Assembly: GCF_001667015.1 (NCBI RefSeq)
Contig: NZ_LZIS01000261.1
Location: forward strand, 1-51,247
DNA length: 51,247 bases
Source of the DNA: Mycobacterium sp. E3198
GTDB taxonomy: Bacteria; Actinomycetota; Actinomycetes; Mycobacteriales; Mycobacteriaceae
Direction of reading: 5' to 3'
Position 1 is the first letter of the stretch; each line of letters starts with the position of its first letter. The translations under genes and the position numbers were made by a program. Below, piece after piece: positions 17,694-29,000 of the stretch. The notes beneath the pieces are model-generated. The model worked only from the letters and a program-made list of their open reading frames with translations. It made no database searches and was not told the origin of the DNA.

Positions 17694-17697
<4 letters not shown>
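16663..17697 (-). CDS. mazG: MazG nucleoside triphosphate pyrophosphohydrolase
   Basis: MazG removes aberrant nucleoside triphosphates (for example oxidised dNTPs in mycobacteria) and produces NMP plus pyrophosphate. The MazG domain in the middle of the 344-residue protein has the EETYELLDAV...REELGDVLLQVLFHA pattern that supplies the Mg-binding acidic residues. The C-terminus is Lys/Arg-rich (KRRKGRK). The ATG at 17697 overlaps the mfd stop codon by 4 nt (ATGA), so mfd and mazG are coupled. Confidence 0.93.
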
Positions 17698-21344
<3,647 letters not shown>

Positions 21345-21408
21345 GATGAATCCATTCTAAGGATCCTCGACAGCGCCGAGACCGGGCCGGGCGCCGGCCC
21401 CCTCAGCG

Positions 21409-22569
21409 TCAGATCGCGTCGCGCTCGGCGAAGTGGCGTTGCCGCGCCGACAACGCCGCCGCCCGCTGGTAGGCGGTGACCCGCCGCATCGGGTCGAAGT
21501 ACTCGTCGACGTCGTCGAGGTCGATCACCGTGGCCGTCGGCGTCGCGGGCTGCTCGGCCGCGGTGGCGCGCCAGGTGACGACCCCGCTTCGGTACCCGCG
21601 GGCGTCGAGCCAGTTTTCGACGCCGACGTCCTGGGCGGCCACCAACACCCGCACCCGGTCGCCGTCGGTGTGCGACTGGCCGAGGTTCAGACTCGTCTGC
21701 CGGGTCGCGATGTCGATCATCTCGCTCCACCGGTTGGTCAGGCAGATGCCGACATAGGGGCTGCCGCTGGGGATCTGGTAGTCGATCACCAAGGCCTGGC
21801 CGTCCTCCAGTTCCCAGGAGATGGGCACGAACCACGCGCCGGCCATCGCCGACGGCGGCTGCATCGGCGGGATGGCGACGTTGCGCGGCAGGGCGCCGAA
21901 GACGCGCGCGGGAATGTCGTTGACCCACATGGTGAACAGGTCGCGCGACGCGGCCAGGTGCTCGTCGAACGCGGCGACGGTGTGCGCCGGCGACGGCGGT
22001 TCCGCCGGCGGTTGCGGATTGAGGCATTCGATGCGGATGCTGCCCTTCGACTGCCGTTGCCAGTCACCGTAGGTTTGATAGCAGCAGAACGACTCGGCGC
22101 CGGCGGGCAGCTCAAACCAGTTGGTATCCCCCATTTTCTCGCGGCTGAAGTAGATCTCGAAGGAGCCGTCCGGCGCGACGTCGAGGTCCTCGGACTGCGT
22201 CTTGACCGCCCGGGCTTGGTCATCCTTGCCGGCGTAGACGCCGAAGGTGGTCTGCGCGACCGAGCCCAACGTGCCGTACACCCGGTAGTCGTGCGCATCG
22301 TCGATGCGCGCCGACAGGTACAGGGTGTCGGGGTTGGAATGACCCCAGTTCCAGGGCGCGTACTGCGCATTGATCAGCGTCGGTCGCGCCGGGTCGCTGC
22401 GCAGTTGCAGCCCCATGTATTGGATGTGGCCGACCAGGCGCCCGAGCAACGCGGCGGCCGAACCCTCGTCGAGGTCACCCTGCGCCAGCGCGACGGTGAG
22501 CAGGTCGTCGTTCAGGTCGCCGAACCTCCGCCACGCCGCCCGCACGGCCTCGCCCAGCTCTTCGGTCAT
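21409..22569 (-). CDS. Protein of unknown function, DUF1214-like
   Basis: This 386-residue protein has no signal peptide or membrane segment. Features visible are a helical N-terminus, NAQYAPWNWGHSNPDTLYLSARID, an FEIYFSRE strand, and a C-terminal part with SGSPYVGICLTNRWSE and a WLDARGYRSGVVTWR segment resembling DUF1214-type domains. I am not certain of the family and no catalytic site is evident. The ATG at 22569 overlaps the sulfotransferase stop by 4 nt, so the two are co-translated and probably act in the same pathway. It is part of the insertion between mfd and the Rv1019-type regulator. Confidence 0.7.
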   Translation of the reverse strand: MTEELGEAVRAAWRRFGDLNDDLLTVALAQGDLDEGSAAALLGRLVGHIQYMGLQLRSDPARPTLINAQYAPWNWGHSNPDTLYLSARIDDAHDYRVYGTLGSVAQTTFGVYAGKDDQARAVKTQSEDLDVAPDGSFEIYFSREKMGDTNWFELPAGAESFCCYQTYGDWQRQSKGSIRIECLNPQPPAEPPSPAHTVAAFDEHLAASRDLFTMWVNDIPARVFGALPRNVAIPPMQPPSAMAGAWFVPISWELEDGQALVIDYQIPSGSPYVGICLTNRWSEMIDIATRQTSLNLGQSHTDGDRVRVLVAAQDVGVENWLDARGYRSGVVTWRATAAEQPATPTATVIDLDDVDEYFDPMRRVTAYQRAAALSARQRHFAERDAI

Positions 22570-23819
22570 CGCTTGTCCTCGATTCCGTAGAAGTCGCGGT
22601 AGTACTGCAGTTCGGGCCACATCGTCGGGATGTCGAGTCCGTAATCCTCGGCACGGTAGATGTTGGGTTTGCGGGAGGACATGCCGCGCTCGGCCATGAA
22701 CCTGCTCATCTTGCGGTGCACCTCGGCGGTGAGTTCGATGCCGAAGTGGTCGTAGACCTCCTTGACGCACGCCATCGGGTCGCGCACCATCCGGTCCATC
22801 GGAAAGTCGATGAACTGCGCCGAGCGGTCGGCGAATTCGCGCCGCAGCTCGACGTTGCGGGCGAGCATGCCACCGGTGCGCCAGCTCATGTAACGGCCGT
22901 GGTCATGCCAGTCGACGTCGTCGGTCACCATCGCGAAGACGGTGCCGGACAGCTTGCAGCTGGAGGCGATGACCTCGGTGGGTTCGCGGTAGGTGGTGAC
23001 GAAGCGGGCGTCGGGAAAGACGTCGAGGATCTTGTCGATGTTGGCCATGTGCGGTGGTGTCTTGAGCAGCCAGCTCTCCTTCGGGCGCAGTCCCCCGCTC
23101 TGCATGTACTGCAGGAGCAGCTTCTCCTCCTGGTAGACCCAGGTGCGGTCCTGGTCGGCCAACCACCGGTCGTAGCCCTGGCAGTTGAACATGACGAGAA
23201 ACGTCTCGCTGTGAAAGGCGTAGGCGTGCAACAGCGCGCATTCCTGGGCCTCCCACGCGCCCAGCGGGTGGGCCGCGTCCAGATCGGGGGCCAGCGCCAA
23301 GGTGCGCCGGATCTGCTTTTCACTGCGGGCGATGCGCGGGTCGGTGCGCATCGTGGCGGGATCCAGCGGGGGGTGCAGCTCGTCGCACTCCCAGGTCAGG
23401 GGGAACCGAAACCGATCGTCCTGGCTCAGCAGGTGATGGGTGATCGTGGTGCCGGTGCGGGGCGCGCCGACCAGGAAGACCGGTTTGGCGATGACCTCGT
23501 GGCTGATCGAGGGGTTCCTGCGGATGTGGTCCATGACCAGCAACCGCTGGCGCAGCAGGTTGGTGAGGTGCGTGGTGGCCAGGATGCGGCCGAAGCCGTT
23601 GAGCCTGTCCTCGTCATTGATCGACTCGATGAGCCGGTCCAGGCCCTCCTCGAAGCGGGGGTCGCCGAAGTCGGTCAGGCCGCCGGCGCGCCGGCTGGCC
23701 CGGTCCATGAGCGCGTACTTGCGCAGCGGCAAGGGATGAGCGCCCAGCGTCCGCGCGGCGCGGTAGCCGCCGTTGAGGATCCGAAACGGTAGCGGTCTGG
23801 GTGGGGTGTCGATGGCCAT
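22566..23819 (-). CDS. PAPS-dependent sulfotransferase family protein
   Basis: This 417-residue protein belongs to the large mycobacterial sulfotransferase-like family. The 5'-phosphosulfate loop is FLVGAPRTGTT (about residues 114-124). A 3'-phosphate-binding type segment follows downstream (FPDARFVTTYREPTEVIASSC). Such enzymes transfer sulfate from PAPS to hydroxyl groups of lipids or sugars; the acceptor here is unknown. It is the first gene of a two-gene minus-strand operon divergent from a TetR gene 141 bp away, whose operator probably also controls it. Confidence 0.85.
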   Translation of the reverse strand: MAIDTPPRPLPFRILNGGYRAARTLGAHPLPLRKYALMDRASRRAGGLTDFGDPRFEEGLDRLIESINDEDRLNGFGRILATTHLTNLLRQRLLVMDHIRRNPSISHEVIAKPVFLVGAPRTGTTITHHLLSQDDRFRFPLTWECDELHPPLDPATMRTDPRIARSEKQIRRTLALAPDLDAAHPLGAWEAQECALLHAYAFHSETFLVMFNCQGYDRWLADQDRTWVYQEEKLLLQYMQSGGLRPKESWLLKTPPHMANIDKILDVFPDARFVTTYREPTEVIASSCKLSGTVFAMVTDDVDWHDHGRYMSWRTGGMLARNVELRREFADRSAQFIDFPMDRMVRDPMACVKEVYDHFGIELTAEVHRKMSRFMAERGMSSRKPNIYRAEDYGLDIPTMWPELQYYRDFYGIEDKR

Positions 23820-23922
23820 GACGGGCGTCCCTCATCGTTGAGTGGATACGAAACCTGTTGACGCGCAGGGAGTTCGCGGACTGCGCCGATTGCTCGATGC
23901 CTCCCGATGTTCAGGCGGACCG

Positions 23923-23963
23923 TTGTGCCCGGCTCCGCAAAACATTACGATCTGAACGTAATG
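23923..23963 (+). promoter_or_regulatory. Leaderless promoter with TetR-type palindrome
   Basis: TTGTGC (23923-23928) and TACGAT (23946-23951) are separated by 17 bp, matching a sigma-A type promoter. An inverted repeat CATTACG (23943-23949), 7-bp spacer, CGTAATG (23957-23963) covers the -10 box and the start codon at 23961. The predicted transcription start falls at about 23958-23961, so the mRNA would be leaderless. The palindrome is the likely self-operator of the TetR gene that follows. Confidence 0.6.
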
Positions 23964-24566
23964 AAATCAACACCCGTGCAACGCCGGCGTCGCGACGCCA
24001 AGTCCCAGGGTCGGCCCCGCGATGCGCGCATCGACGACGCGGTGCTGCAGGCCACCAACGAGCTGCTCGAAGAGATCGGCTATGCGCGGCTCAGCATTCC
24101 GTTGGTGGCGGCCCGCGCCGGCGCCACGCCGCCGGCGGTGTACCGCCGCTTCCCCACCAAGATCGAACTCGTCTTCGCGGCGGTGTTTCCCCCGACGCCA
24201 CAAGAGGAGTTGCCGTTGACCGGCGACCTGACCACGGTGGTGCGCAGCCTGCTCGAGGGATCGATCCAGCTGTTCAGCCGGCCGGCGGTGCACAGCGCCG
24301 TGTCGGGCCTGACGGCCGAGCTGCCGTCGGAGCCCGGGCTGTCGGCGCGGCTGCTGGATCGTTTGCAGGGCAGCACCTACGAGCGCCTGCAGCACTACCT
24401 GGACGGCGCCGCCGCCCACGGGTCGGCGGCCGACGGCATCGACGCGCGGCTGCTGATGGACATGATCGGCGGCACGGTCATGATGTCGATGGCCACCGAA
24501 CGCACGCTCGACGGCGCCTGGCTCGAGCACAACACCACGCTGATCGTCCGGGGGCTCAGCCGGTGA
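23961..24566 (+). CDS. TetR-family transcriptional regulator
   Basis: This 201-residue regulator has an N-terminal helix-turn-helix at about residues 22-70 (IDDAVLQATNELLEEIGYARLSIPLVAARAG...AVYRRFPTK). The effector domain is unrecognised. The ATG at 23961 fits the promoter geometry; the frame is open to an ATG at 23907 if the start is earlier. Its stop overlaps the next gene by 4 nt (GTGA). It is divergent from the sulfotransferase operon and heads the luciferase-like/SDR operon, so it probably represses both when no ligand is bound. Confidence 0.88.
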   Translation: MKSTPVQRRRRDAKSQGRPRDARIDDAVLQATNELLEEIGYARLSIPLVAARAGATPPAVYRRFPTKIELVFAAVFPPTPQEELPLTGDLTTVVRSLLEGSIQLFSRPAVHSAVSGLTAELPSEPGLSARLLDRLQGSTYERLQHYLDGAAAHGSAADGIDARLLMDMIGGTVMMSMATERTLDGAWLEHNTTLIVRGLSR

Positions 24567-25627
24567 CCGCCGGGCGGCCGATGGAAGTCGTCGCCTCCGC
24601 GCCGGCCCAGCTGGGCCTGGCCGAGATCGGCCCGTGGGCGGCGCGCATGGAGGGCATCGGCTTCGAGGTCATCCACGTGCCCGAGACCATCCATGACGCG
24701 TTCACGGTCGCGGCGCTGGCGCTGGCGCAGACGACGCGGCTGACCGTGCGGACGAGCATGGCGCTGGCGTTTCCGCGCAGCCCAATGATCACCGCGTACG
24801 CGGCGTGGGACCTCGCCAGGTACTCCGGCGGGCGCTTCCAGCTCGGCCTGGCCACCCAGGTGCGCGGGAACATCGTCGGACGATTCTCGGTCCCCTGGTC
24901 GCAGCCGGCGCTGCGCATGCGGGAGTACATCGAAGCGGTACTCGCCATATTTCACTCGTTCCAGACCGGCGAGCCCCTCGACTACAGCGGGCGGTTCTAC
25001 CGATTCAACCGCCTACAGCCGTATTTCAACCCCGGGCCGATCGCGTGCCCGCCCCCGCAGATCTGGACCGGCGGGGTCAACACGAAGATGTGCGTGCTGG
25101 CCGGTGAGCTCTCCGACGGCTTCGTCTGCCATCCCACCAATTCCCACCCGTTGATCCTCGAGGCCCAGACGCTGCCGGCCCTGGCCGAGGGCGCCAAAAG
25201 CGGGCGCCGCACGGCCGCGCCGGTCGCCGTGGTGGCCAACCCGCAGCCGTTGATGGCCGCCACGGACGATGAGCTGGCGCGGCTGCGGGAACACCGGCGA
25301 TCGGAACTCGCCTTCCTCTACAGCACCCCGGCCTACCGGCGACAGCTCGAATTCTTCGGTTTCGAGGACATCGGCGATGCGCTGAGCGGCATGGCGCGCC
25401 GGAACGAATGGACCGACCTGCCCATGCATTTGACCGACGAGGTGCTGGACCGCGTGGTGCCGCAAGGCACCTACGACGACATTCCCGCGGTGCTCGCGCG
25501 GTGGTATTCCGGCGTGTGCACCGGCCTGAGCCTGCCGGTCACCGACGTGCCGGACGACGTGCTGGCCATGCTGATCGAGCGCCTCAAGGCCATTCCCACG
25601 CTGACGGAACGAACACCAGGAAGGTAG
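24563..25627 (+). CDS. Luciferase-like (probably F420-dependent) oxidoreductase
   Basis: This 354-residue protein has the TIM-barrel pattern of the luciferase-like monooxygenase family: ALAQTTRLTVRTSMALAFPRSPM, SGGRFQLGLATQVRGN, MREYIEAVLAIFHSF and GGVNTKMCVLAGELSDGFVCHP. In mycobacteria most such proteins use the deazaflavin F420; the substrate cannot be read from the sequence. The GTG at 24563 overlaps the TetR stop, and a longer open frame upstream runs through the TetR gene out of frame. The SDR gene starts 2 nt after its stop. Confidence 0.88.
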   Translation: MTAGRPMEVVASAPAQLGLAEIGPWAARMEGIGFEVIHVPETIHDAFTVAALALAQTTRLTVRTSMALAFPRSPMITAYAAWDLARYSGGRFQLGLATQVRGNIVGRFSVPWSQPALRMREYIEAVLAIFHSFQTGEPLDYSGRFYRFNRLQPYFNPGPIACPPPQIWTGGVNTKMCVLAGELSDGFVCHPTNSHPLILEAQTLPALAEGAKSGRRTAAPVAVVANPQPLMAATDDELARLREHRRSELAFLYSTPAYRRQLEFFGFEDIGDALSGMARRNEWTDLPMHLTDEVLDRVVPQGTYDDIPAVLARWYSGVCTGLSLPVTDVPDDVLAMLIERLKAIPTLTERTPGR

Positions 25628-25629
25628 CT

Positions 25630-26523
25630 ATGAACGCAGCACAATCGGCTCTGGCGGTGAAGTCCATCGCCGCCAGGCAGTGGCAAGCGCACAGCCCGCT
25701 CGCCCGGCGCCCCCCGAGGAACTTCGCCGCGCAGTACGGACCCTGGGCGCTCGTGTCCGGCGCGAGCGAGGGCATCGGCGGCGCCTGGGCGGATTACGCT
25801 GCGTCCCAAGGCCTGTCGGTCGCGATCGTCGCGCGCGACCCCGAGAAGCTCGAGAAGAAACGCCAGGAACTGGTGACACGGTTCGGCGTGGAGGTGCTCG
25901 CCATCTCCCAGGAACTGGGGGCGAGCGATGCCGTCGAAAACATCATCGCGGCCGTCGGGGACCGCGAAGTCGGTCTGCTGGTGTCCAACGCCGCGCTCGC
26001 CACGGTCGGGGGATTCTGGGCCGATAACCTCGAATTCGAGCGGCAGCGGATAAACATCAACTGCGCCAGCCCGTTTGGGCTGACCTACCATTACGGGGCG
26101 CTGATGAAGGCGCGCCGTCGGGGCGGCATCGTCCTGATGAGTAGCGGCACGGGGCTGATCGGCAGCCCGTACTACACGCACTACGGCGCGACGAGGGCCT
26201 ACAACATCATTCTGGCCGAAGGGCTCTGGTACGAACTGAAACCCGACAACGTCCACGTGCTGGCATGCATGGCCGGGCTGACGAGTTCGCCCGGGGCCGC
26301 CGATGCGCTCGAGGTCGCGCGGGCCCGGGGCAGCCTGATCAATACCCCCGAAGAAAACGTCGAGGAGGCGGTGTTGTACCTCGGCAAGCGGCCCAGCATG
26401 CAGGTGGGGGCGCCGAACCGCCGCATGATGTTCGTGGTGACCCGCCTGCTGCCGCGACGCCTGGGCATCCGGGAGATCGGCAAACACGCCCTGAACAACT
26501 TCCTCGATGGGGTGCGGCCTTAG
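25630..26523 (+). CDS. SDR-family protein with YxxxR in place of YxxxK
   Basis: This 297-residue short-chain dehydrogenase/reductase has the nucleotide loop SGASEGIG near residue 43, the NAA-type motif VSNAALATVGG and the catalytic serine in LMSSGTG. The active-site segment reads HYGATRAYN: Tyr185 is followed four residues later by Arg189, where the family normally has Lys. That change could alter or abolish activity. A GGAAGG ribosome site precedes the ATG. It is the third gene of the TetR-LLM-SDR operon and converges on the next TetR gene with only 3 bp between the stop codons. Confidence 0.87.
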   Translation: MNAAQSALAVKSIAARQWQAHSPLARRPPRNFAAQYGPWALVSGASEGIGGAWADYAASQGLSVAIVARDPEKLEKKRQELVTRFGVEVLAISQELGASDAVENIIAAVGDREVGLLVSNAALATVGGFWADNLEFERQRININCASPFGLTYHYGALMKARRRGGIVLMSSGTGLIGSPYYTHYGATRAYNIILAEGLWYELKPDNVHVLACMAGLTSSPGAADALEVARARGSLINTPEENVEEAVLYLGKRPSMQVGAPNRRMMFVVTRLLPRRLGIREIGKHALNNFLDGVRP

Positions 26524-26526
26524 CTC

Positions 26527-27186
26527 CTACTCGTCCTGCAGCCGCGGATCGGCCTCCAGGTGCGTCAGGCCGTTCCACATCAGGTTGACCAGGTGCGCGG
26601 CCACCACTTCCTTCTTGGGCTCGCGGGTGTCGAGCCACCATTGCGCGGTCATCGACACCGAGCCCACCAGCGCCTGCGCGTAGAGCGGGGCCAGGTCGGG
26701 ATCCAGGCCCCGGCGCGCGAAGTCGCCGGCCAGGATGGAACTGACCTGGCTGACGGCGTCGTTGAGCAGGCTGGAATAGGTGCCCGAGCTGATCGCGGCC
26801 GGGGAGTCGCGCAGCATGATCCGGAAGCCGTCGGTGCGTTCTTCGACGTAGGTGAGCAGCGCCAGCGCGACACGCTCGACCCGCACCCGGGACCGGTTGT
26901 TGGTCAGCGACGAGGTGATCATGTCCAGCAGCGCCGACATCTCGCGGTCGACGACGACGGCGTACAAGCCCTCCTTGCCGCCGAAATGTTCGTAGACGAC
27001 GGGCTTGGACACGTTGGCCCGCAGCGCGATCTCCTCGATCGAGGTGCCCTCGTAACCGCGTTCGGCGAACAGCGAGCGCGCGATGCCGATGAGCTGCTGG
27101 CGGCGCTCGCTACCGGTCATCCGGGCGCGTGGTGCCCGCGCTTCCTTGTCCGGCTCCTTGTGCGTTTGGGGGTCCAGAACGGCCAC
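26527..27186 (-). CDS. TetR-family regulator (Rv1019-like)
   Basis: This 219-residue regulator has its helix-turn-helix at about residues 28-75 (GIARSLFAERGYEGTSIEEIALRANVSKPVVYEHFGGKEGLY). The C-terminal domain carries LLTYVEERTDGFRIMLRDSP. Position and sequence match M. tuberculosis Rv1019, reported to repress itself and to be co-transcribed with mfd and mazG. Here five accessory genes, three of them in the opposite direction, separate it from mfd, so that transcript cannot exist in the same form. It is divergent from tRNA-Gln. Confidence 0.9.
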   Translation of the reverse strand: MAVLDPQTHKEPDKEARAPRARMTGSERRQQLIGIARSLFAERGYEGTSIEEIALRANVSKPVVYEHFGGKEGLYAVVVDREMSALLDMITSSLTNNRSRVRVERVALALLTYVEERTDGFRIMLRDSPAAISSGTYSSLLNDAVSQVSSILAGDFARRGLDPDLAPLYAQALVGSVSMTAQWWLDTREPKKEVVAAHLVNLMWNGLTHLEADPRLQDE

Positions 27187-27265
27187 GTCAATCAGCGTAT
27201 CGGTTCGGCGCGGCGCAGCCGTCCCGTCTAGAGTCTTGGTGGCGCGGGCGTATGGGCCCCGGTAG

Positions 27266-27337
27266 TCCGTCGTGGTGTAATCGGCAGCACATCAGATTTT
27301 GGTTCTGAGAGTTCAGGTTCGAGTCCTGGCGACGGAG
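27266..27337 (+). tRNA. tRNA-Gln (anticodon UUG)
   Basis: The acceptor stem TCCGTCG pairs with CGACGGA, with discriminator G at 27337. The anticodon loop TTTTGGT sits on the stem CAGA/TCTG and gives anticodon TTG, reading glutamine CAA codons. The T arm has the usual GTTCGAGTCC. CCA is not fully encoded. It lies just upstream of glmU, as in M. tuberculosis. Confidence 0.96.
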
Positions 27338-27371
27338 CAGCGTGGCTCTTTGCGGCGAGCGTGCATGAAAT

Positions 27372-27391
27372 GACACGCTTGAGGGCGTGTC
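27372..27391 (+). terminator. Hairpin between tRNA-Gln and glmU
   Basis: GACACGC (27372-27378) and GCGTGTC (27385-27391) form a perfect 7-bp stem with a 6-nt loop. There is no U-run, which is usual for mycobacterial terminators. It may end the tRNA transcript or lie in the glmU leader. The flanks (GCGAGCGTGC upstream, CACGCACC downstream) resemble the hairpin at 44631-44694. Confidence 0.45.
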
Positions 27392-27436
27392 GGCGTACCA
27401 ACACGCACCTTCGCGCGAAGGGTAGTAGGAGAGTTC

Positions 27437-28912
27437 ATGGCGTTTCGTGGTGACACCGCGGTCCTGGTTCTCGCGGCCGGACCCGGCACCCGGATGCGCT
27501 CCGACACCCCGAAGGTGCTGCACACGATCGCCGGCCGCAGCATGCTGTCGCACTCCCTGCACGCCGTCGCCAAGGTGGCGCCCCAGCACCTGGTGGTGGT
27601 CCTCGGCCACGACCACGAGCGCGTCGAGCCGCTGGTCGCCGAGCTGGGCGAGGCCCTCGGGCGCTCGATCGACGTGGCGCTGCAGGACCGGCCGCTGGGT
27701 ACCGGCCACGCGGTCCTGTGCGGCCTGTCGGCCCTGCCCGACGACTACGCCGGCATCGTCGTCGTCACCTCGGGCGACACGCCGCTGCTGGACTCCGACA
27801 CCCTGGCCGGCCTGATTGCCACCCACAGCGCCCAGGGGGCCGCGGTCACGGTGCTCACCACGACGCTGGGCGATCCGGTCGGCTACGGCCGCATCCTGCG
27901 CACCCAGGACAACGAGGTGATGGGCATCGTCGAGCACACCGACGCGACGCCCTCGCAGCGCGAGATCCACGAGGTCAACGCCGGCGTCTACGCCTTCGAC
28001 ATCGCGGCGCTGCGGTCGGCGCTGAGCCGGCTGAGCGCCAACAACGCCCAGCAGGAGCTCTACCTGACGGACGCCATCGCGATCCTGCGCGGTGACGGCC
28101 GGACCGTCCACGCCCAGCACGTCGCCGACAGCGCGCTGGTGGCCGGCGTCAACAACCGCGTCCAGCTGGCCGAACTGGGCGCCGAACTCAACCGCCGGAT
28201 CGTCGCCGCCCACCAGATGTCCGGCGTCACGATCATCGATCCCACCAGCACCTGGATCGACGTCGACGTGACGATCGGCCGCGACACCGTGATCCATCCC
28301 GGCACCCAGCTGCATGGCCGCACCCGGATCGGGGGCCGCTGCGTCGTCGGACCCGACACCACCCTGGCCGACGTGATCGTCGGTGACGGCGCCTCGGTGG
28401 TCCGCACCCACGGCACGTCCTCGTCGATCGGGGACGGCGCCACGGTCGGGCCGTACACCTACCTGCGGCCGGGTACCGCGCTGGGATCCGACGGCAAGCT
28501 CGGCGCGTTCGTCGAGACCAAGAACTCCACCATCGGGGCCGGCACCAAGGTCCCGCACCTGACCTACGTCGGCGACGCCGACATCGGCGAGCACAGCAAC
28601 ATCGGCGCGTCCAGCGTGTTCGTCAACTACGACGGCGAAACCAAGCGGCGCACCACCATCGGCTCGCACGTCCGCACCGGCTCGGACACCATGTTCGTCG
28701 CGCCGGTGAGCGTCGGTGACGGCGCCTACACGGGCGCCGGCACGGTGGTGCGCGACGACGTCCCGCCCGGCGCGCTGGCGGTGTCGGCGGGGCCGCAGCG
28801 CAACATCGAGGGCTGGGTGCAGCGCAAGCGGCCGGGCAGCGCGGCGGCGAAGGCGGCCGATGAGGCGCTGGAAAAAACCCCGGACAAACCAGAGCCCGAA
28901 CAGACACCGTGA
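27437..28912 (+). CDS. glmU: Bifunctional GlmU (GlcNAc-1-P uridyltransferase / GlcN-1-P acetyltransferase)
   Basis: GlmU makes UDP-GlcNAc for peptidoglycan and arabinogalactan linkage. The N-terminal nucleotidyltransferase domain has LAAGPGTRMRSDTPKVLH at about residues 12-29 and the metal-binding Asp in VVTSGDTPLL. The C-terminal half is a left-handed beta-helix with hexapeptide repeats and the acetyltransferase segment YLRPGTALGSDGKLG...NYDGETKRRT. The length is 491 residues. AGTAGGAGAG precedes the ATG. The C-terminal tail is Pro/Glu-rich and variable. Confidence 0.97.
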   Translation: MAFRGDTAVLVLAAGPGTRMRSDTPKVLHTIAGRSMLSHSLHAVAKVAPQHLVVVLGHDHERVEPLVAELGEALGRSIDVALQDRPLGTGHAVLCGLSALPDDYAGIVVVTSGDTPLLDSDTLAGLIATHSAQGAAVTVLTTTLGDPVGYGRILRTQDNEVMGIVEHTDATPSQREIHEVNAGVYAFDIAALRSALSRLSANNAQQELYLTDAIAILRGDGRTVHAQHVADSALVAGVNNRVQLAELGAELNRRIVAAHQMSGVTIIDPTSTWIDVDVTIGRDTVIHPGTQLHGRTRIGGRCVVGPDTTLADVIVGDGASVVRTHGTSSSIGDGATVGPYTYLRPGTALGSDGKLGAFVETKNSTIGAGTKVPHLTYVGDADIGEHSNIGASSVFVNYDGETKRRTTIGSHVRTGSDTMFVAPVSVGDGAYTGAGTVVRDDVPPGALAVSAGPQRNIEGWVQRKRPGSAAAKAADEALEKTPDKPEPEQTP

Positions 28913-29000
28913 ATTTGGTCCCTGGTAACCCGGCCGCGTTTCCGTACGATTCGCTACGTACGATGAGGCTTCCATTTCGATCCCAAACGAGGGCAGTGCG

